This document shows positions 58,796-64,000 of a DNA stretch of 64,000 nt, one piece after another. Under the pieces are notes generated by a model. It was not told the origin of the DNA. It saw nothing but the letters and a program-made list of their open reading frames with translations, and did not search any database. Positions within the stretch are counted from its first letter, which is position 1, and each line of letters starts with the position of its first letter. Origin of the DNA: Streptomyces sp. TSRI0107 (lineage in GTDB: Bacteria > Actinomycetota > Actinomycetes > Streptomycetales > Streptomycetaceae). Location: assembly GCF_001905845.1 (NCBI RefSeq), contig NZ_LIVZ01000006.1, forward strand, positions 496,001 through 560,000, in the 5' to 3' direction. The translations under genes were made by a program, and so were the position numbers.

Positions 58796-59401
58796 ATGTC
58801 CCACCCCGAGAGCAGCGCCCGCCCCTACCACCACGGAGACCTTCGCTCCGCCCTGCTCTCCGCCGCCGAACGCACCCTCCGCCAGAAGGGCGCCGCCACC
58901 CTCTCCCTCCGCGAACTCGCCCGCGAGCTCGGCGTCAGCCACGCCGCACCCGGCCGGCACTTCAAGGACAAGCAGGCCCTGCTCGACGCGCTCGCCCTCA
59001 ACGGCTTCCAGCGCATGGCCCAGGCGATGGACGCCGCCGACGACCCGGACCTGCCGCTCGAACCCCGGCTCACCGCGCTCGCCCGCGCCTACCTCGGCTT
59101 CACCGTCGACAACCCGGCGCTGCTGGAGCTGATGTACGCCCGCAAACACGATCCGGACATTCCCCAGGGGCTGGCCGCCGCCATCGCCCGCACGAAGGAA
59201 CCCTTCTTCCGGATCATCACGGACGCCCAGGAGCGCGGCGAGATCGTCCCGGGCGACCCCGAGCACATCGTCCTCCTGGCCGGCGCCAGCCTGCACGGCG
59301 TCGCCAGCTTCACCGCCACCGGCCACCTCCCGCCCGAGACCGCCCTGACCGGCGTCGGCGAACTGGTCCACCACCTGCTGCACGGCCTGCGACCCCGATA
59401 G
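58796..59401 (+). CDS. TetR family regulator
   Basis: This 201-residue protein has a helix-turn-helix (TLRQKGAATLSLRELARELGVSHAAPGRHFKDKQALL) and a C-terminal TetR_C domain (ALARAYLGFTVDNPALLELMYARKH). The ATG at 58796 was chosen over 58787 because a TACGAT -10 box (58783-58788) would overlap the earlier codon; the spacing of 7 nt implies a leaderless message. It is divergent from the SDR gene it probably represses. Confidence 0.88.
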   Translation: MSHPESSARPYHHGDLRSALLSAAERTLRQKGAATLSLRELARELGVSHAAPGRHFKDKQALLDALALNGFQRMAQAMDAADDPDLPLEPRLTALARAYLGFTVDNPALLELMYARKHDPDIPQGLAAAIARTKEPFFRIITDAQERGEIVPGDPEHIVLLAGASLHGVASFTATGHLPPETALTGVGELVHHLLHGLRPR

Positions 59402-59687
59402 CCTCCACTAGCCTTCACTCGGAGACGCAACCCGTCGATCCGTCAGAAACCGGCCGAGTCACCAAAAGTGACACAACGACGGAACCACACCCCAGGTTTC
59501 GCACCCGCTTCATTGCCCGGCGTTACCGCTCGTGATACACAGAGTGACCATACGAGGTATTCGTACGAAACCCGCCAGGCAATGACGCCAAGTCGACATA
59601 CGAGCGCGGCATTGTCGGCGAGAATGAGGCCTGACCTCTGCGCACCGCAGGGGACTGCGGAACTACCCAACAGGGGCGGTGACTTAA
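59402..59687. promoter_or_regulatory. AT-richer leader of the T4SS-like operon
   Basis: These 286 bp carry no gene and are lower in GC than their surroundings, suggesting promoter and regulator sites. A perfect dyad GTCAC-CAAAA-GTGAC lies at 59458-59472; it shares 8 of 10 fixed positions with the BldD consensus NTNACNCWGNGTNAN as I recall it. Further on, TACGAGGTATTCGTA and other AT-rich motifs occur near 59550-59567. Confidence 0.5.
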
Positions 59688-59996
59688 ATGCTCTTTGCGG
59701 CCGACGAGGGAGACATCAACACCATTATCGGCGGGATCGCTCCGGACTGGGGCCCCTTCGGCAGCCTGGGCAACGAGGCCAAGGTGATGATCGAGGTGGT
59801 GATGGCGGTCGCCATCCTCATCTGTCTCGGCATCGCCATCTGGGGCGCCGCCAAACAGCGCATCGGCGCGACCGCGCTCCGCGACACCTTCAGCGCGGAA
59901 CAGGGCAAGGGCCTCATCATCGCCGGTCTCACGGGCGTCTTCATCATCGGATCCCTCGGCACGCTCTTCACCATCGTGTACGGCATGGCCGTGTAA
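59688..59996 (+). CDS. Small two-helix membrane protein, VirB2/TrbC-like topology
   Basis: This 102-residue protein has a short N-terminus (MLFAADEGDINTIIGGIAPD), helix 1 VMIEVVMAVAILICLGIAIWGAA, a polar loop (KQRIGATALRDTFSAEQGKG) and helix 2 LIIAGLTGVFIIGSLGTLFTIVYGM. Two helices joined by a short polar loop is the topology of VirB2/TrbC-type subunits, but no signal peptide is seen and sequence identity to known pilins is not obvious. It is the first gene of an operon of T4SS-like proteins. A ribosome site GGGGCGGTGA lies just upstream. Confidence 0.75.
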   Translation: MLFAADEGDINTIIGGIAPDWGPFGSLGNEAKVMIEVVMAVAILICLGIAIWGAAKQRIGATALRDTFSAEQGKGLIIAGLTGVFIIGSLGTLFTIVYGMAV

Positions 59997-60105
59997 CCCG
60001 GCCCGCCGCCGCCCGCCTCGGGCGCGCCCAGTCCGCTCCGGGCACGCCCGGTACCCCTACCCCCACCCGCCCGTCGTGCCCACCGGCTGAGGTTGCGTCT
60101 CCCTG

Positions 60106-60222
60106 ATGTCGAGTCACCACACCGCGCCCGCGCGGGAACCAGCACGGCTACCGTCGTACATCTACGCGTTCAATCAGTACGAGGGTTTCCGCTACGACGT
60201 CGAGGGGGCGGACGCGGCATGA
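60106..60222 (+). CDS. 38-residue peptide coupled to VirB8-like gene
   Basis: A small ORF, MSSHHTAPAREPARLPSYIY followed by AFNQYEGFRYDVEGADAA, begins at 60106. Its TGA overlaps the ATG of the next gene (ATGA). The aromatic SYIYAFNQYEGFRYD stretch is non-random and codon use is normal. It may be a small structural part of the membrane complex or a coupling peptide. No family is recognised. Confidence 0.6.
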   Translation: MSSHHTAPAREPARLPSYIYAFNQYEGFRYDVEGADAA

Positions 60223-61049
60223 GTCTCGGAGACGAGCACGGGGCGCCGGACTCCGGCGGCTACGGCGGCACCGGCCACACCCGCACCCGCCTCCCCGAGG
60301 CGGACCCCTACGGCGGCGCCCGCCGCGGCGGCCGCTCGTCCTCCCGCAGCCTGGTCACCGTCGTCGGCGTCGTCGTCCTCCTCATCGCGGCGATCGCCTT
60401 CGCGAACAGAGGCGACGAGGAGTCCCCCGCCGGGGCGGAGGGCGCGGAAAAACCCCAGCCGGCGTCCACGGCCGCCAGCGGGGAGAGGCCTGTGACGACG
60501 AAGGCCGGCGGGATCCCGACGGGGTTCGCCCAGGATGAGCAGGGGGCGCAGAGTGCTGCTGCGAACTATGCGGTGGCCCTCGGCTCCGCCGAGATGTTCG
60601 ACAAGGCGAAGCGGGACGCCATCCTGCAGGGCATCATCACGCCCTCGCGTGTCGCCGACTTCAAGGCGACGCTGGACAAGGCCTACACGCCCGCGTTCAA
60701 CAAGAACGTGGGCCTGAACGAGGACGGCACGACGCCCAAGGGGTACAGCTTCGTGTCCCGCACCAGCCCGATCGGCACCAAGGTCACGGAGAAATCGCCG
60801 AGCACCGCCACGGTGGAGGTCTGGTGCAGCGGCCTGCTCGGCCTCGCGGGCGAGAACTCGACGACGCCCGTCACGAACAGCTGGTTCACCATCACCATGC
60901 AGCTCGAGTGGACCGCCGAGGACTGGAAGATCGTCACGCACTCCCAGAAGGAAGGCCCCGCCCCCGTCCCGGGTGACGACCGGGCCTCCAGCGCCGACGA
61001 GATGGCGAAGGCCGTCCAGGAGTACGGAGGGTTCACGTATGCCCGGTAG
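60219..61049 (+). CDS. VirB8/TcpC-like single-pass membrane protein
   Basis: This 276-residue protein has a Gly/Arg-rich cytoplasmic N-terminus (~45 residues), one membrane helix (SLVTVVGVVVLLIAAIAFA) and a ~200-residue extracellular domain (AQSAAANYAVALGSAEMFDKAKRDAILQGIITP; STATVEVWCSGLLGLAG; WFTITMQLEWTAEDWKIVTHSQ). The topology and the cystatin/NTF2-like strand pattern are those of VirB8/TcpC conjugation proteins. Identification is by topology and position, not by motif. It overlaps its neighbours on both sides. Confidence 0.72.
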   Translation: MSLGDEHGAPDSGGYGGTGHTRTRLPEADPYGGARRGGRSSSRSLVTVVGVVVLLIAAIAFANRGDEESPAGAEGAEKPQPASTAASGERPVTTKAGGIPTGFAQDEQGAQSAAANYAVALGSAEMFDKAKRDAILQGIITPSRVADFKATLDKAYTPAFNKNVGLNEDGTTPKGYSFVSRTSPIGTKVTEKSPSTATVEVWCSGLLGLAGENSTTPVTNSWFTITMQLEWTAEDWKIVTHSQKEGPAPVPGDDRASSADEMAKAVQEYGGFTYAR

Positions 61050-62400
61050 GCGCCGCGTCCTCAAGCTGACCGCCGTAATGGCGGCCGTACAGACCAGCGT
61101 GGTGCTCGCGACCGCGCGGGCCTTCGCCGCACCCTCTCCCACGCCGACTCCGTCCGCCACGCCCTCAGCGTCCCCCTCGCCCAGCAACGATCCCTGCGAT
61201 CTGATCCACGGCCCCGCCAAGGACTACTGCGAACGAGGCGAAGGCGGCTCCAGCCGCACCGGCAACTCCCCCACCCTCGACCCCACCTCCACCCTCGACC
61301 CCCTCTCCTCCCTCGCCCAAGGCTGTGCCGACGCCGCGTCCTGGACGATCGACAAGCTCAGCGAGGCCGTCAAGGAGACCGCGAACGTCGACTTCACGAA
61401 CCCGAAGTTCCTCCAGCAGTACGCGGTGGTCTTCGCGGCGTCGACGATCCTCACCCTGCTCCTCTGGCTGCTGGCCGTGGCCAAGCGGGCGGTGCGTGGC
61501 GTCCCCCTCACCACCGCCATCTCCGAGGCCATCGGCTTCCTCTGGCTCACCGTCCTCGCCTCCGCCTTCACCCCTCTGATCCTGTACACCGTCGTCTCGG
61601 CGACGGACGGCATCACGGAGGTCCTGGCGAAGACGACCGGCGATCAGACGGACACGTTCTTCGGCAATTTCTCGGGCGCCCTGGAGAAGGGCGACGACAT
61701 CGGCGGCGGCCCGATCATGCTGATCGTGGTCTCCCTGGTCAGCATCCTCGCCGCGGGCGTGCTCTGGCTGGAGCTCGTGATCCGCGCCGCCCTGCTCTAC
61801 GTCGGCGCCCTGCTCGGCACGGTCGTCTACGCCGGCCTGGTCGACAAGAACCTGTGGGGCCACGTCCGCCGCTGGGCGGGCATCATGATCGCGGTCATTC
61901 TCGTGAAGCCCGTCATCGTGATCGTCCTCGGCCTCGCCGGCGCGCTCTCCGCCGACGACGGCCCCGACGCCTTCTCCGCGGTCGTCTCCGGCCTCGCGAT
62001 CATCCTGCTCGCCATCTTCGCCTCGGCGATGATCTACCGCTTCGTCCCGGGCTTCGGCGACGAGATCGCCGGCTCCCGCAACAACCGCATCATGCGCGGC
62101 GCCGAGGGCAAGGCGGCGGCCGTCATCAGCAGCCCGGCGACGCTCGTCGCCCAGGGCATCAAGACGCACAGCTCCCGCGCGGACAACAACGGCGGCCAGG
62201 GCGCGAGCAGCAGCTCCCCCCGCCCGGCCAACACCGCGTCCGGCGGCGTCGCCGCGCACAGCTCGCGCACCTCGACCGGTGGCGGCGGATCTGTCCCCTC
62301 CGCCGCACCCCCGCCGCGCTCGTCGAGCCCGGTGAGCACGCCTCACGCCAGCAACACCCGCAACAGCAGTACCAACCGCACGGGAGGTGAAGGGCGTTGA
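61039..62400 (+). CDS. VirB6/TrbL-like polytopic membrane protein
   Basis: This 453-residue protein has a signal peptide (LKLTAVMAAVQTSVVLATARAFA), then a Pro/Ser/Thr-rich stretch, and about six membrane helices between residues 130 and 360 (YAVVFAASTILTLLLWLLAVA, AIGFLWLTVLASAFTPLILY, IMLIVVSLVSILAAGVLWLELVI, AGIMIAVILVKPVIVIVLGLAG, FSAVVSGLAIILLAIFASAMI). The C-terminus is long, polar and Ser/Pro-rich. This is the layout of VirB6/TrbL channel proteins. It overlaps the VirB8-like gene by 11 bp and the next gene by 4 bp. Confidence 0.8.
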   Translation: MPGRRRVLKLTAVMAAVQTSVVLATARAFAAPSPTPTPSATPSASPSPSNDPCDLIHGPAKDYCERGEGGSSRTGNSPTLDPTSTLDPLSSLAQGCADAASWTIDKLSEAVKETANVDFTNPKFLQQYAVVFAASTILTLLLWLLAVAKRAVRGVPLTTAISEAIGFLWLTVLASAFTPLILYTVVSATDGITEVLAKTTGDQTDTFFGNFSGALEKGDDIGGGPIMLIVVSLVSILAAGVLWLELVIRAALLYVGALLGTVVYAGLVDKNLWGHVRRWAGIMIAVILVKPVIVIVLGLAGALSADDGPDAFSAVVSGLAIILLAIFASAMIYRFVPGFGDEIAGSRNNRIMRGAEGKAAAVISSPATLVAQGIKTHSSRADNNGGQGASSSSPRPANTASGGVAAHSSRTSTGGGGSVPSAAPPPRSSSPVSTPHASNTRNSSTNRTGGEGR

Positions 62401-63953
62401 CGACCGAGTCCCATCTGTCCCATCCGGTCACGCCCCGCCGTACATATCTGATCGGCCGCGCCCGGCCGAACGCGATCGTCGGCCGCAACCGCGAGACCGG
62501 CGAGATCGCGCTGATCATCGCGGGCGCGTTCCTCGGCATGATGTGCGGGCTCCTCGTCCCGGTCCTGTCCCTGCGGATCGTGCTGCTCATGGGCTTCCCG
62601 CTGCTCGCGCTGGCGGCGGTCTACGTGCCGTACAAGCACCGCACGTTCTACAAGTGGTTCGAGATCAACCGCAGCTACAAGCGCACCCTCCGCTCCGGCG
62701 CCACCTACCGCTCCGGCGCCGTCGAGGCCGGCACCCGGCTCGACGGGCGGGAGGTCGAGGTCGGGCCGCCGCCCGGCATCGGCCGCATCACCTGGCTGTC
62801 CGCCCCCTTCGGGCCCGACGAGATCGCCGTACTCCTGCACGCGGACCGCAAGACGGTCACCGCCTGCATCGAGATCGAGGGCCCCGGCGTGGGCCTGCGC
62901 GACTCGGAGGACCAGGAGGCCCTGGTCGACCGGTTCGGCACCCTGCTCAAGCACGTCGCCAACGGCGACGGCTTCGTCACCCGCCTGCAGATGCTGGCCC
63001 GCACCCTCCCCGCCGACCCGGACGCCCACGCCAAGGACGTCGCCGTCCGCGGCGACGACAAGGCGCCGCCGTGGCTGCAGCAGTCGTACGACCAGCTCCA
63101 GTCGATGGTGTCGACCAGCAGCGAGCAGCACCGCGCGTACCTCGTCGCCTGCATGCACTACACCCGCGAACTTGCCGCCGAGGCCCACGCGATGGCCCGC
63201 GCGGCCCGCCCGCACGGCGGCAAGGTCGACCGGGACGCGGGGCTCGCCGTCGTCATGGCGCGTGAGCTGACGGACATCTGCTCCCGGCTCCAGGAGGCGG
63301 ACATCCGCGTCCGGCAGCCGCTCGGGCAGGGCCGGCTCGCCTCCCTCATCCACTCCATGTACGACCCGGACCACCCCATCGACCACATCCAGGCGATGAC
63401 GAAGCGCAACGCCTGGCCGGCCGAGCTGGACGCCATGGAGCCGACCTTCCTCCAGGCGAAGACCCGCGAGTCCTCCACCCGCGCCCCCTGGTGCCACGCC
63501 ACGGCCTGGGTGAAGGAGTGGCCGATGACGCCCGTCGGCGTCAACTTCCTGGCCCCGCTCCTCGTCCACACCCCGGACGTCATCCGGACCGTGGCGGTGA
63601 CGATGGACCTCGAACCCACCGAGGTCGCCATCGAACGCATGCTCACCGAGAAGACCAACGACGAGGCGGAGGCGTCCCGCGCCGCCAAGATGAACCGCAC
63701 CGTCGACCCGCGCGACATCGCCGCCCACAACCGCCTGGACCAGCGCGGCGAGGACCTCGCCAGCGGCGCCGCCGGAGTGAATCTCGTCGGCTACATCACC
63801 GTCTCCTCACGCAATCCGGAGTCCCTGGCCCGCGACAAGCGGACGATAAGGGCATCGGCCGGAAAGTCGTATCTGAAACTGGAATGGTGCGACCGCGAGC
63901 ATCACCGCGCCTTTGTGAACACTCTGCCCTTCGCCACCGGCATCCGGAGGTAG
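62397..63953 (+). CDS. SCO6880-family protein, PrgI/VirB3-like N-terminus
   Basis: This 518-residue protein starts at a TTG with a GGAGGTGA site, overlapping the previous stop (TTGA). The N-terminus has two helices (EIALIIAGAFLGMMCGLLVPVLS and IVLLMGFPLLALAAVYVPY), a PrgI/VirB3-like hairpin. The remaining ~430 residues contain RPHGGKVDRDAGLAVVMARELTDICSRLQEADIRVRQPL and SRAPWCHATAWVKEWPMTPVG-type sequence (VirB4 N-terminal-like). This composition matches the SCO6880 family, which replaces VirB3 plus part of VirB4 in actinobacterial T4SS-like loci. Confidence 0.82.
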   Translation: MTTESHLSHPVTPRRTYLIGRARPNAIVGRNRETGEIALIIAGAFLGMMCGLLVPVLSLRIVLLMGFPLLALAAVYVPYKHRTFYKWFEINRSYKRTLRSGATYRSGAVEAGTRLDGREVEVGPPPGIGRITWLSAPFGPDEIAVLLHADRKTVTACIEIEGPGVGLRDSEDQEALVDRFGTLLKHVANGDGFVTRLQMLARTLPADPDAHAKDVAVRGDDKAPPWLQQSYDQLQSMVSTSSEQHRAYLVACMHYTRELAAEAHAMARAARPHGGKVDRDAGLAVVMARELTDICSRLQEADIRVRQPLGQGRLASLIHSMYDPDHPIDHIQAMTKRNAWPAELDAMEPTFLQAKTRESSTRAPWCHATAWVKEWPMTPVGVNFLAPLLVHTPDVIRTVAVTMDLEPTEVAIERMLTEKTNDEAEASRAAKMNRTVDPRDIAAHNRLDQRGEDLASGAAGVNLVGYITVSSRNPESLARDKRTIRASAGKSYLKLEWCDREHHRAFVNTLPFATGIRR

Positions 63954-63959
63954 GACCTG

Positions 63960-64000
63960 ATGCGGGACCCGCTGTCCGTCCTCACCGACGCCTTCACGTC
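63960..64000 (+). CDS. Start of next operon gene, cut by window
   Basis: An ATG at 63960, 6 bp after the previous stop, opens the frame MRDPLSVLTDAFTS and runs off the window edge. A GGAGGTAGGACC site precedes it. By position it should encode the VirB4-like ATPase of the system, but the visible 13 residues cannot show this. Confidence 0.6.
   Translation, partial: MRDPLSVLTDAFT

Overview
This window is very GC-rich actinobacterial chromosome, almost certainly Streptomyces. Third codon positions are dominated by G/C. The window carries glnR, nur, rsiG, devA/devB, mshD, ppk, csoR and pstSCAB. Many promoters place a TANNNT-like -10 box 6-7 nt before the start codon, which suggests leaderless mRNAs. 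From memory, the gene order resembles the S. coelicolor core chromosome around SCO4130-SCO4195, read in reverse. Those locus numbers are recollection, not a search result.

Layout. (1) 1-14.5 kb: HAD proteins, an F420-type nitroreductase fused to hemerythrin, a HelD-like helicase, a TetR gene, a quinone oxidoreductase with a SoxR-like promoter, three DevA-type GntR regulators (devA overlapping devB, devE, one more), a GNAT protein, the c-di-GMP-binding anti-sigma factor RsiG, dtd, a YgfZ-like protein and Nur. (2) 14.5-20 kb: a sulfur module (DsrE-like protein, DUF1416 protein, sulfurtransferase with a cysteine-containing leader peptide), a DUF2993 protein, a Q/Y/P-rich membrane protein and a MoaD/ThiS-like protein. 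(3) 20-26.5 kb: an alpha/beta hydrolase, GlnR, a LacI regulator, then a membrane HtrA-like protease, response regulator and sensor kinase arranged like mycobacterial pepD-mprAB. (4) 26.5-30.5 kb: an accessory-looking block with a pectate lyase-pectin methylesterase fusion, a mini GntR regulator and three small coupled genes, one with a TTA codon. (5) 30.5-39.2 kb: an AAA ATPase-TPR pair, a secreted 5'-nucleotidase, mshD, and a YtrA-type GntR-ABC transporter operon with duplicated permeases. (6) 39.5-51.5 kb: a phosphate island of ppk, a CHAD protein, a Nudix protein, a DUF47 protein with its Pit transporter, and pstSCAB with a clear PHO box. csoR with its own operator lies inside it. (7) 51.8-59.4 kb: a bicovalent-flavin oxidase, a PAP2 protein, an SLT-NlpC/P60 cell-wall hydrolase, a Ser/Thr kinase with an extracellular domain, and a divergent SDR-TetR pair. 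(8) 59.7-64 kb, running off the end: a tightly packed operon of membrane proteins resembling a Gram-positive type IV secretion system.

Two structures stand out. The first is the chromosomal T4SS-like operon together with the nearby wall hydrolase. The second is a set of small non-coding mobile elements whose ends carry CTAG: two 200-bp MITE-like copies in inverted orientation, a solo end fragment and a separate 64-bp palindrome. Several of these touch gene stop codons. No tRNA, rRNA, CRISPR array or transposase gene was seen.
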